From assembly GCA_047623555.1 (NCBI GenBank), contig JBLHMP010000125.1, positions 1 through 7,733 on the forward strand: a stretch of 7,733 nt of DNA. Reading direction: 5' to 3'. This DNA comes from NORP181 sp047623555 (GTDB lineage: Bacteria > Pseudomonadota > Alphaproteobacteria > Rhodobacterales > Rhodobacteraceae). Positions 1-6,120 of this stretch are shown piece by piece. The stretch's first letter is position 1. Every line of letters starts with the position of its first letter. The translations under genes were made by a program, and so were the position numbers. Below the pieces are notes generated by a model. That model was not told the origin of the DNA. It did no database searches and saw only the letters and a program-made list of their open reading frames with translations.

Positions 1-59
1 ATCGCTTCAAGCGCAACCTTGGCCCTGAAATCGGGCGAATGGTTCTTTCGTTTCGTCAT
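1..59 (-). CDS. IS3-family transposase OrfA, N-terminal part (runs off the window edge)
   Basis: The minus strand from an ATG at 59-57 reads MTKRKNHSPDFRAKVALEA and then leaves the window. This is the typical beginning of OrfA of IS3-family insertion sequences: a basic start, then a 'SPDFRAKVALEA' stretch opening the helix-turn-helix that binds the IS ends. In this family OrfA is normally about 90-100 residues and is fused to the DDE-type OrfB by programmed frameshifting; neither the rest of OrfA nor OrfB is visible. The start lies about 30 bp inside the presumed IS end, as usual for IS3 elements. Only 19 codons are present, so the family call rests on this motif alone, but the motif is characteristic. 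Whether the element is intact cannot be told. Confidence 0.8.
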   Translation of the reverse strand, partial: MTKRKNHSPDFRAKVALEA

Positions 60-91
60 TTTGGATCATCTCTCTCACAAGTTGATCCACC
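1..91 (-). mobile_element. End of an IS3-family insertion sequence (orfA-proximal end)
   Basis: The segment holds the start of an IS3-type orfA plus a short leader. On the minus strand the leader contains TGGATCAACTTGTGAGAG (89 down to 72). IS3-family ends begin with TG, so a terminus near position 89 is the best guess. The opposite end and the target duplication lie outside the window, so the boundary is approximate (within a few bases). The stop codon of the neighbouring membrane ORF (92-94) falls just outside this point, which suggests that the insertion trimmed that gene. Confidence 0.6.
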
Positions 92-343
92 TTAACTACT
101 GGTCCGAATTCCTGCGACCACCTCTACAAGAACCGGGTCGGAGCTTGCCTCGCGCATTCGCCACTGTTCGCGGAGTGCTATAAACGCGAGTACCGAAGAT
201 GCCCCCGCCACCAGAACTGCGATGGTCGCTGGAGCGAATTCAAGCAATTCTTTGCGGGTTGGCTCAAACTTAAAAGCTTCAAATGCCAGGGAAATAAGTA
301 GGCTACTGCCAGCTCCGATAGCACACCCATGGCGACTTTCCAT
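92..343 (-). CDS. Short single-pass membrane protein, probably truncated by the IS
   Basis: This is an 83-residue reading frame with one clear hydrophobic segment (about residues 40-58, TIAVLVAGASSVLAFIAL) followed by a charged stretch REQWRMREASSDPVLVEV. A membrane anchor followed by 'REQ-RMREA-DPV' is common in bacterial proteins that carry a cytoplasmic domain after it. Here the frame stops only about 20 residues later, next to the IS end, so the C-terminal domain appears to be missing. No good ribosome binding site is seen before the ATG at 343, and a stop codon lies two codons upstream. A Pro-rich N-terminal piece in another frame (178-441) overlaps it, so the true gene may start at 441 with a frameshift between. 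No family is recognised. Confidence 0.45.
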   Translation of the reverse strand: MESRHGCAIGAGSSLLISLAFEAFKFEPTRKELLEFAPATIAVLVAGASSVLAFIALREQWRMREASSDPVLVEVVAGIRTSS

Positions 344-441
344 CGTTTAGGAGATGCGGGCGTTGGCTTTTCTTCTGTTGGCGGACTTGGTTTGTAGTCA
401 ACTGATAAGCCCCGCCGTCCAATTTCAGCGACATGTTTCAC
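178..441 (-). pseudogene. Upstream-frame fragment of the same small membrane gene (possible frameshift)
   Basis: A GTG at 441-439 opens a frame whose first 35 residues look like a real N-terminus: polar, then a Pro/Lys/Thr-rich linker (KPSPPTEEKPTPASPKRWK), then a hydrophobic run VAMGVLSELAVAYLF. After that the frame turns into low-quality sequence (NCLNSLQRPSQFWWRGHLRYS), while the frame of 92-343 becomes protein-like. A single-base deletion somewhere around 285-340 would join them into one protein of about 115 residues with two hydrophobic segments. The GTG lies 6 bp after the stop of the DUF2927 gene, so this would be the last gene of that operon; the nearest AGGA is about 13 bases upstream, a loose fit. 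Alternatively these are two chance frames. Confidence 0.35.
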
Positions 442-447
442 ATTGAG

Positions 448-1386
448 TCACAATTCCTGCCCCATCAAATCGCGAGCGATGATGCGTGCCACTGGGCGGG
501 CCTGATCTGCGGTCATGCCTTGGCGCAGGCGCGGATCGTACAGCATTTGCAACAAAAGTTCGTCGTGGTTGGTCAGCAATGCAAATTCGTCGTCATCATT
601 AAAGATCGAAGGCCGCGCCGACGGGCTGTCATTGGGTAACCCCAGACCTTGCGCGATCTCTTCGTGGATGCACGACAGGCGCACCAGATCGGGGTGTTCG
701 GCCCGGATTAGCGCGACTGCGCGGGTGTAGTTATTGGGCGTGTTGCTACCGGACATCGCGACCACCAGACAATAGATCGACCGGGGCAGATTGCGAAACA
801 GGTCGAGCTCGGTTCGGCTGATGTTTGGCACGAGTTGTTTAAGCCGGGTTTCGACAAAATCGCGGTCATCTTCGCCGGTCACAAAGACGTGAAAATTGGC
901 GTTGCGGGTGGTATTTCTGATCGAATGGCCGGTGACGCTCGCCAGCCGGTTGGTGTAGTTTTGGATGCTGGCGGTATCACGGGCACGTTGATCGGATGGC
1001 ACGCTGGCACCAAATTCGATAGCAATGCGCACCGGTCCCGACCATCGGCTTAGCCGTTCGGCGCCGCCCGAGTTGGGGGTCAGCGATCCGCGGGTATATT
1101 CGCTATAAAACGCGATCTGTTCGAAATTGGCGACCAATGTATCCGGGGTGAACGGTGTGTCCGGGCCACCGCCATCGGTGCGCAGCAATCCGTAGGTCAG
1201 CAGGTTGCTTTGAACCCCGTTGTAATAGCGTTCAAGGTTCTGGCTTTGGGCCGACCGGGGCGCGGGGGCTGCGGGCACGGCAACGGTTGGGGTGGGCACC
1301 CGGATTGTCGCGGCTGTGTCGCAGCTGGCCAATGCCAGGGCGGCCATCAACATGGCTCCACCCCGTAATATTCCCTTTGCCCGCAT
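448..1386 (-). CDS. DUF2927 domain lipoprotein
   Basis: This 312-residue protein starts at the ATG at 1386. A start 25 codons further upstream is open, but AAGGA sits 7 bases before this ATG and a lipoprotein signal begins exactly here. Residues 1-21 form a basic start, hydrophobic core and lipobox LASC with the lipidated Cys at 22; Asp follows at +2, which in E. coli favours inner-membrane retention. Residues 28-48 are a Pro/Ala-rich linker. The globular part (about 55-310) is DUF2927, with the characteristic HEEIAQGLGLPND at 241-253, then FNDDDEFALLTNHDE at 262-276 and LLLQMLYDPRLRQGMT at 277-292. The family has no established biochemical function; the HEExAQ helix resembles a metallopeptidase-type motif without the second His. 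It follows telA by 10 bp and is presumably co-transcribed with it and xpaC. Confidence 0.9.
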   Translation of the reverse strand: MRAKGILRGGAMLMAALALASCDTAATIRVPTPTVAVPAAPAPRSAQSQNLERYYNGVQSNLLTYGLLRTDGGGPDTPFTPDTLVANFEQIAFYSEYTRGSLTPNSGGAERLSRWSGPVRIAIEFGASVPSDQRARDTASIQNYTNRLASVTGHSIRNTTRNANFHVFVTGEDDRDFVETRLKQLVPNISRTELDLFRNLPRSIYCLVVAMSGSNTPNNYTRAVALIRAEHPDLVRLSCIHEEIAQGLGLPNDSPSARPSIFNDDDEFALLTNHDELLLQMLYDPRLRQGMTADQARPVARIIARDLMGQEL

Positions 1387-1396
1387 CACGCTGTCC

Positions 1397-2587
1397 TTAG
1401 GTTGGAACCGCTGTACCTGCGGTATCGCCGATCTTGTCGCCGCGCGCCTTGGACGACGCAAGGGTGTCGCGCAATTCGGCCTCCATCTTTTTCAACTCGA
1501 CTTCGGCGGCGGCGCGGTTGGCCTTGCCCTCGTCGGCAATTTGCAGGCTCTCCTGAATGGTGCCGATCAGGTCGGCATTGGCCTGTTTTACCGCCTCAAT
1601 GTCAAACACACCGCGCTCCATTTCCTGCCGGATCATTTTGTTGCTTTGACGCAGGTTGGCGGCGTTTGAGGTGAGCAATTCGTTGGTCAGATCATTGGCA
1701 TCACGCACGGCGGCCGCCGCTTCGGCGCTGCGTTGGATGGTAACGGCCTGTGCCAGTTGGGTTTCCCAAAGCGGCACGGTGTTGACCAGAGTGGAGTTGA
1801 TCTTGGTCACCAGTGACTTGTCGTTTTCCTGTACCAGCCGAATTGACGGCAGCGATTGCATGGTCACCTGCCGTGTCAGTTTCAGATCATGCACCCGACG
1901 TTCAAGATCATCACGCGCGGCGCGCAGATCGCGCAATTCCTGTGCTTTCATCACCTTATCATCTTCGGCAGCGGCCTCAATTTCGGCCTCTTTGGCGGGG
2001 ATGTCATTGGCGTCGATTTCTTCGAGCTTTTCTGCACCCGCCGCTATGTAAAGCGCCAGTTCATCATAGAAATTCAGCGTCTTTTCGTACAGCATATCCA
2101 GTGATTTGATGTCCTTGAGCAGGGTATGCTCATGGCCCAACAGATCATCTGTCACCTTGTCAATCTGGTCCTGAACGGTTTCAAACCGGGCGGTGAACTG
2201 GGCAAAAGGCGCGGCTTTGCCGAGCAGTTTTTCCCACCAGCTTTGTTTGCGCCGCACGTCCAGTTCGCTGACCGAAAAGCCGCGAATAGAGGTGACGATC
2301 GCGCGCAGGCTGTCCCCCGCCGGGCCAACCTGTTTGTTGCGTACATCTGCCAGCATGGCCTGCGAAATCACCTGCAATTCAGCCTGTGCGCCCGAGCCAA
2401 ACGAAACGATTGATCCGGTGCTGGACATATCAATCTCGTCCATACGTTTGCGGATTTCGGCGCTAACGGGCGCGTCCGCCTCTTTCAGCGGCACGATCTC
2501 GGTGCCGGGTTCAGGGAGGACAACAGCACTAATTTTTTCAACCGCAGCGGTCGCAGCCTGGGCTTTTTGCTTAACGATGTCAGACAT
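1397..2587 (-). CDS. TelA/KlaA-family toxic anion resistance protein
   Basis: This 396-residue soluble, mostly helical protein has the usual length for the TelA family. The diagnostic block is at about 246-278 (LPSIRLVQENDKSLVTKINS, then TVPLWETQLAQA). Before it lie FSVSELD (104-110), KQSWWEKLLGK (114-124) and a highly charged probable coiled coil (186-240). Family members are linked to resistance to tellurite and other membrane-active stresses (plasmid RK2 KlaA/TelA, Listeria TelA); the molecular mechanism is not settled. The start at 2587 is supported by AGGAA eight bases upstream. The gene lies 33 bp after an XpaC-family gene, the standard partner of TelA, and 10 bp before the DUF2927 lipoprotein gene. 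It probably acts at the cytoplasmic face of the membrane with the XpaC-like protein (inference). Confidence 0.93.
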   Translation of the reverse strand: MSDIVKQKAQAATAAVEKISAVVLPEPGTEIVPLKEADAPVSAEIRKRMDEIDMSSTGSIVSFGSGAQAELQVISQAMLADVRNKQVGPAGDSLRAIVTSIRGFSVSELDVRRKQSWWEKLLGKAAPFAQFTARFETVQDQIDKVTDDLLGHEHTLLKDIKSLDMLYEKTLNFYDELALYIAAGAEKLEEIDANDIPAKEAEIEAAAEDDKVMKAQELRDLRAARDDLERRVHDLKLTRQVTMQSLPSIRLVQENDKSLVTKINSTLVNTVPLWETQLAQAVTIQRSAEAAAAVRDANDLTNELLTSNAANLRQSNKMIRQEMERGVFDIEAVKQANADLIGTIQESLQIADEGKANRAAAEVELKKMEAELRDTLASSKARGDKIGDTAGTAVPT

Positions 2588-2620
2588 AATACTGGTTCCT
2601 CACTGTTGGGGTCGCGTGCA

Positions 2621-3529
2621 TCACTTGGGGCGCACGCCTTCGCGCTGCAACCGTTCTCGCAGCACGTCAATTTCGATGTTCAGATCGCTGCGGTCATCCA
2701 ACAGCATTTTTTCGGTTCTTGCGGCAAAGTTCAGATCAAGATCATCCAGCAATGCCAGATAATCGCTGCGTGCCTGCGAATCAGGGCCACGCGCATACAG
2801 ATCGGCAAACTTGATCGTCGCGTCGCGTGCGCCCATCAGATAAACCGTCAAATATTTGCGCGCGCCGGTCAGATCGCGCGGGTCTTCCTCAACCGTGCGA
2901 AACAGGGTGCGGGCGGTGCTTTGAAACCGCTCAACCCGGGTCTCAATCTGCCGGTCTCCGGCGCCTAGGATGGCGTCGGTCATCGCGGTCAGATAGGCCT
3001 CGCCTTCGGTCACCGCACGGGCGACGCGGTTTTGTTGAAAGGTGTCGATGCCTTCCATGCCTTTGTCTTTCAGCGGATCCATGCCAAAGGCGGCGCCATG
3101 CAGAACGGTGGCGATGACGCCATACAACATTGGGGCGATCAACCCCGCGGCAGACGCAATGTCAGCCGCTGTCATTTCGGTCTTGAACGCGGCAATCGCC
3201 ACGCCGACGCCGGTCAGCAGGCTGGCGGCCATCTTGCGCGGAAACGCCGGGCGTCGCGCCACTTTGCGCGTGTTATAGGCCACCTCGGCGCGCAATCCTT
3301 CGCGTAATAACCACGCGGCCAATGTCAGCGCGCCACCAGCAACAAGCGCCAGTGTCAGGCCAAGTGCGCCATCGCCAAACGCCATGAAAACAAGAGGAAT
3401 AGCCGGGATAAACAGAACATTGGCCCGCGTCCCAACCGGATCAACCCGGGCTGCGCCACCCGATGTTGGCTGTTCTGACGCGCTGTGATTCTCATCGGGG
3501 CTGAATTTGCTGCCATAGCGTTTCGCCAT
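2621..3529 (-). CDS. XpaC-family membrane protein (5-bromo-4-chloroindolyl phosphate hydrolysis family)
   Basis: This 302-residue protein has a polar N-terminus (1-35), then hydrophobic segments at about 37-51, 55-75, 101-117 and 124-147, and a long cytoplasmic C-terminal domain. That domain carries the XpaC pattern: RKYLTVYLMGARDATIKFADLY (224-245) and the closing helix LDDLDLNFAARTEKMLLDD then SDLNIEIDVLRERL (261-294). The family name comes from a Bacillus phenotype of X-phos hydrolysis; no phosphatase catalytic motif is visible, and the name should not be taken as an activity. The start at 3529 lies 3 bp after the stop of a 29-aa membrane peptide gene, with GGGGGG about 9 bases and TAAGG 1 base upstream. 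XpaC and TelA genes are frequent neighbours and probably act together in envelope or toxic-compound stress. Confidence 0.88.
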   Translation of the reverse strand: MAKRYGSKFSPDENHSASEQPTSGGAARVDPVGTRANVLFIPAIPLVFMAFGDGALGLTLALVAGGALTLAAWLLREGLRAEVAYNTRKVARRPAFPRKMAASLLTGVGVAIAAFKTEMTAADIASAAGLIAPMLYGVIATVLHGAAFGMDPLKDKGMEGIDTFQQNRVARAVTEGEAYLTAMTDAILGAGDRQIETRVERFQSTARTLFRTVEEDPRDLTGARKYLTVYLMGARDATIKFADLYARGPDSQARSDYLALLDDLDLNFAARTEKMLLDDRSDLNIEIDVLRERLQREGVRPK

Positions 3530-3532
3530 GCC

Positions 3533-3622
3533 TTACAGCCCCCCAAGCCAGCCTACACAGACCCCAAACAACAGCACGATCAGCGCCACATAGGCAGCCT
3601 TTTGTATTCCTGTTTGCGACAT
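3533..3622 (-). CDS. 29-residue single-span membrane peptide
   Basis: An ATG at 3622 opens a 29-codon frame ending in TAA at 3535-3533. The peptide begins MSQTGIQKAAYVALIVLLFG and continues VCVGWLGGL: a short polar start, one Lys at position 8, then a continuous hydrophobic span (about 10-29) with Gly-rich end. AGGGG lies seven bases upstream of the ATG, a good ribosome binding site. The stop is 3 bp before the xpaC-like gene, so it is almost certainly the first gene of the xpaC-telA-DUF2927 operon and may be translationally coupled. It is too short for domain assignment. Its likely role is as a small membrane partner of the XpaC-like protein (inference). Alternatively it is a leader peptide. 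Confidence 0.6.
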   Translation of the reverse strand: MSQTGIQKAAYVALIVLLFGVCVGWLGGL

Positions 3623-3643
3623 AATAGGCCCCTGACACTGATG

Positions 3644-3672
3644 ATATTACTGGAATTTAGGCGAAGCACCGC
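3644..3672 (-). promoter_or_regulatory. Possible operon promoter (-10 TAATAT)
   Basis: In the 57-bp gap between the RluB gene and the microprotein gene, the minus strand carries TAATAT (3649-3644), a good -10 hexamer. It is placed to give a leader of about 15 bases before the ATG at 3622. No convincing -35 is found 16-18 bases upstream (GCGGTG-like). No terminator is seen after the RluB gene, so read-through from it is the alternative. Confidence 0.25.
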
Positions 3673-3679
3673 ACGCTGG

Positions 3680-4567
3680 CTAGGGGGAAGTGCGCCGCTT
3701 ACCGCTCATCCTTGGCCCGCCCTTGCCACGATTGCCGGGGCCTGGCAGTTTTGACGGTTTTGACGGTTTTGACGGTTTTGACGGTTTTGACGGGCGCTGG
3801 CGCTGTGGTCTGGCGGGTTTCTGGTCTTGTGGTTCCGGCTCCAGCCCCAACTGATCGCGTAGCACCTTGCGGCGCAATTCCTCGACTGCACTGACTTTGA
3901 GATCGCCCAACTGGAACGGGCCATACGACACCCGGATCAACCGGTTCACGCTAAAGCCGATATCCTCAATCGCCTTGCGGATTTCGCGGTTTTTACCTTC
4001 GCGCAACCCGACGGTCAGCCAGGCATTAGCGCCTTTCTGGCTGTCGAGTGTTACGGTCATCGGTTGATAGCGTTGTCCGTCAACCACCAGACCTTGGCGC
4101 AGGGGCTCAAAGCTCTCAGCCCTTGGTCGCCCGTTGATCCGCACGCGGTACTTGCGCAGCCAGCCGGTGCTGGGCAACTCAAGCTTGCGTTTGATGCCGC
4201 CATCATTGGTCAGCAGCAACAACCCTTCGGAGTTCAGATCAAGACGGCCAACCGTCATCACCCGCGGCATGTCCTCGGGCAAATCATCAAAAACCGTCTT
4301 GCGGCCTTTTTCGTCGCTGTTGGTCGTCACCAGCCCGGGGGGCTTGTGATATAGCCACAGGCGGGCGGGCTCTGCGGCCTTGATCGGCTTGCCATCAATA
4401 TTGATTTTATCGCTGTCGGTCACATTAAGCGCCGGGCTATCGATCTTCTTGCCATTGACGCTGACGCGCCCGGCTTCGATCATACGTTCCGCTTCGCGCC
4501 GCGATGCTACGCCTGCGCGTGACAGAACCTTGGCGATACGGTCGCCGGGAGGGGGGGTGTTACTCAT
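3680..4567 (-). CDS. rluB: RluB/RsuA-family pseudouridine synthase
   Basis: This 295-residue enzyme isomerises a uridine in ribosomal RNA; the best match is RluB, which acts on 23S rRNA. Residues 9-60 are an S4 RNA-binding domain (DRIAKVLSRAGVASRREAER, then RVSVNGKKI). The catalytic domain (about 68-235) has WLYHKPPGLVTTN and motif II GRLDLNSEGLLLLTNDG (107-123), with catalytic Asp110. It also has the RluB-like REGKNREIRKAIEDIG (189-204) and NRLIRVSYGPFQLGDLK. The last 50 residues are a basic, Pro-rich tail with five PSK repeats (259-273), probably disordered and RNA-contacting. RsuA itself (16S) lacks such a tail, which favours RluB. It is divergent from tadA across 63 bp. The ribosome binding site (GAGGG only 2-3 bases before ATG) is cramped. 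Confidence 0.9.
   Translation of the reverse strand: MSNTPPPGDRIAKVLSRAGVASRREAERMIEAGRVSVNGKKIDSPALNVTDSDKINIDGKPIKAAEPARLWLYHKPPGLVTTNSDEKGRKTVFDDLPEDMPRVMTVGRLDLNSEGLLLLTNDGGIKRKLELPSTGWLRKYRVRINGRPRAESFEPLRQGLVVDGQRYQPMTVTLDSQKGANAWLTVGLREGKNREIRKAIEDIGFSVNRLIRVSYGPFQLGDLKVSAVEELRRKVLRDQLGLEPEPQDQKPARPQRQRPSKPSKPSKPSKPSKLPGPGNRGKGGPRMSGKRRTSP
3749..3793. repeat. Five exact tandem copies of a 9-bp unit (ttttgacgg)
   Basis: Five perfect, uninterrupted 9-bp repeats lie inside the RluB gene. On the coding strand each unit is CCGTCAAAA and encodes Pro-Ser-Lys, giving the PSK x5 stretch of the C-terminal tail. Because the unit is a multiple of three, copy-number changes by slippage keep the reading frame. 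The perfect identity at the DNA level indicates recent expansion. Confidence 0.95.
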
Positions 4568-4630
4568 ACCCTCGCGCTTAGCGCATCAGCGTCACTTGCG
4601 AAAGGCCGAGATGTTAGGCACCTTGGGGTA

Positions 4631-5098
4631 ATGGTGTTTAAATCGCATATGGAACAGGCCCTGACCGAGGCCCGCGCCGCCGCCACGCGCGGCGAAGTCC
4701 CTGTTGGTGCCGTCGTTATAGCGCCCGATGGTAAAATCGTGTCGGCGGGCAATCAAACCCGTGAACTGAATGACCCAACGGCACATGCCGAAATCCTCGC
4801 AATTCGCGCCGCTTGTGCCGCTGTCGGGTCTGAACGCCTGATCGGTTATGACCTGTATGTAACACTGGAACCCTGCGCCATGTGCGCCGCCGCCATCGCT
4901 GCCGCGCGCATCTCTCGGCTGTATTATGCCGCTTCCGATCCTAAATCAGGCGGCGTAGCGCACGGTGCGCGGGTGTTTTCACACCCACAATCACATCACG
5001 TGCCCGAGGTTTACGATGGGATCGGCGCGGCCGAGGCCGAATCCCTGCTCAAAGAGTTTTTTGAGGCCAAAAGATTAGTGGCCAGAAAAAAAGGCTAG
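4631..5098 (+). CDS. tadA: tRNA-specific adenosine deaminase TadA
   Basis: This 155-residue zinc enzyme deaminates adenosine 34 (the wobble base) to inosine in tRNA-Arg(ACG), and is normally essential. The zinc and catalytic motifs are complete: HAE at 52-54 (zinc His52, proton-shuttle Glu54) and PCAMC at 81-85 (zinc Cys82 and Cys85). EVPVGAVVI (22-30) and the family-typical DPKSGGVAHG (103-112) follow the TadA pattern, which together with length separates it from cytidine and guanine deaminases. The start at 4631 (MVFKSHMEQAL) is preferred because family members have a few residues before the first helix; ATG 4649 is possible. The upstream GGGG is only 3 bases away, a weak site. It is divergent from rluB, and the next gene starts 3 bp after its stop, so read-through is likely. 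Confidence 0.95.
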   Translation: MVFKSHMEQALTEARAAATRGEVPVGAVVIAPDGKIVSAGNQTRELNDPTAHAEILAIRAACAAVGSERLIGYDLYVTLEPCAMCAAAIAAARISRLYYAASDPKSGGVAHGARVFSHPQSHHVPEVYDGIGAAEAESLLKEFFEAKRLVARKKG

Positions 5099-5101
5099 AT
5101 C

Positions 5102-5596
5102 ATGTCGAGCAAACAAGGCTGCCGCGAATTCGTTCGCGACGCTTTGCTGTCCGGCAAACCCGGCCCGATATCAAAATCGCGCTAAACACCACCGGTTGGT
5201 CGCCCTCAGAAATAGATGAGGCCTTGTCAGCCTGGTCCGAAAGCAACTTTGTGTCGCCGGCTCCACGCCCGCAGGCCGTGGTCACCGCACGGGATTTCTT
5301 TGTCTATGCCTTGATGTTTGGCGCAAGTTATTTGGTGGTCCTGCTTTATTATCTGATTGATTGGATGCTTGACGCCGCGGATTTCAAACACTGGAGGACA
5401 GATACCGCTAGATGGGCAATTGCCGTGCTTGTGGTCACTGCTCCTCTTGCTTGGCGATCTTGTATACGTGATTTACAGCCTTCTGGATGGGGACCTTACC
5501 CTGCAATTCCTGCTCAAAGCGCTTACCGTGGCGGCGGTAGTCGGAGGGATTTCCCTCTATTATCTCTCTGATATCCGACGCAGAGATCAACAGTGA
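5102..5596 (+). pseudogene. Decayed DUF5671-like membrane protein gene
   Basis: Three reading frames in succession add up to one recognisable protein. From the ATG at 5102 (AAGG seven bases upstream) the first frame gives MSSKQGCREFVRDALLSGKP and stops soon after. Shifting by one base near 5159-5166 continues as PDIKIALNTTGWSPSEIDEA, then a membrane segment FFVYALMFGASYLVVLLYYL and RWAIAVLVV. Near 5430-5440 the sense passes to a third frame, SLLLLLGDLVYVIYSLLDGD, and ends LLKALTVAAVVGGISLYYLSDIRRRDQQ. The order 'VRDAL..G.P..DI..AL...GWS..EIDEAL', then membrane spans, matches DUF5671-type proteins. The expected loop between the second and third spans is missing, so the lesions are a 1-base deletion and a larger internal deletion. 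The end overlaps the next gene by 4 bp (GTGA). Confidence 0.75.
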
Positions 5597-6024
5597 ACAG
5601 GGTGTTGGCTCTTGGCGTATTTTGTCTGCTGTGCGGTGCGTTGGTTGCTGGCCTGCTGGTTGTCGGCAGCCCAAAAAGCGCCAGAAATGAAAAATATGAC
5701 CAGACGCGCCTGATCGATCTGGGACAAATAGCTAGGACTATAAATTGTGAAACCCCAAACAAAATACCCTCCGAGCTTAGCAACGTTGAATTTCAGGCAG
5801 TGTGCAATCAAAGAATTGGCAAAGGTTTTCTGTCTGATCCCAAAACCGAAGTGCGTTACGATTTTCAAATTATAAACGACGTGGAGGTCAAAGTTTGCGC
5901 AACGTTCTATGACGTGAAAAAGCTCAAGAAATCGCGGCGCTATAAGCAAGGTACACTAGATTTCAAATTTGACGGAAATGTTGGATGCTTTTTCCAAAAC
6001 CTTGGGAAACTTGAACCCGCTTAG
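5593..6024 (+). CDS. Small membrane-anchored or secreted protein, partner of the DUF5671-like gene
   Basis: This 143-residue protein starts with GTG at 5593, which overlaps the stop of the preceding decayed gene as GTGA, the classic sign of translational coupling. Residues 4-25 are a hydrophobic signal or anchor (VLALGVFCLLCGALVAGLLV) preceded by Arg3, so the rest should be periplasmic. The soluble part has TRLIDLGQIARTINC (38-52), FLSDPKTEVRYDFQI (79-93) and VKVCATFYDV (99-108). It contains cysteines at 52, 71, 102 and 132 that could form disulfides. No named domain is assigned with certainty; from memory, proteins of this layout often follow DUF5671 genes in related bacteria. The frame has no lesion, although its upstream partner is broken. 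Its AT-richer codon use differs from rluB and tadA. Confidence 0.7.
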   Translation: MNRVLALGVFCLLCGALVAGLLVVGSPKSARNEKYDQTRLIDLGQIARTINCETPNKIPSELSNVEFQAVCNQRIGKGFLSDPKTEVRYDFQIINDVEVKVCATFYDVKKLKKSRRYKQGTLDFKFDGNVGCFFQNLGKLEPA

Positions 6025-6063
6025 GTCCGCCATCGGTTTGAACACCATTTTGTCGGGACCGGA

Positions 6064-6099
6064 AAACAAACAAAAATAATTGCGGGCCGTCTGGCCCGC
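6064..6099 (-). terminator. Rho-independent terminator of the UPF0173 hydrolase gene
   Basis: A perfect 7-bp GC stem (GCGGGCC at 6082-6088, GGCCCGC at 6093-6099) with a 4-base loop is followed on the minus strand by AATTATTTTTGTTTGTTTT. It lies about 20 bp after the stop of the minus-strand gene at 6121. The plus-strand side has only a weak T run, so it probably serves the minus strand mainly, between two convergent genes. Confidence 0.75.
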
Positions 6100-6120
6100 C
6101 GCCTTTGAATTAAATCACGC

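Noticed and set aside
1292..1669. Plus-strand open frames opposite the DUF2927 and TelA genes (also 2193-2762 and 1656-2051)
   Set aside because: They are antisense shadows of strongly supported genes, with no domain pattern or ribosome binding site.
3749..3793. CRISPR-like repeat
   Set aside because: The units are only 9 bp, directly adjacent and without spacers, inside a coding region.
3706..3924. Minus-strand frame with a QNR repeat within rluB
   Set aside because: It is the same 9-bp repeat read out of frame; the PSK frame belongs to a recognised enzyme.
5587..5949. Minus-strand frame opposite the small secreted protein gene
   Set aside because: The plus-strand gene has a signal segment, cysteine pattern and coupled start; the antisense frame has none.
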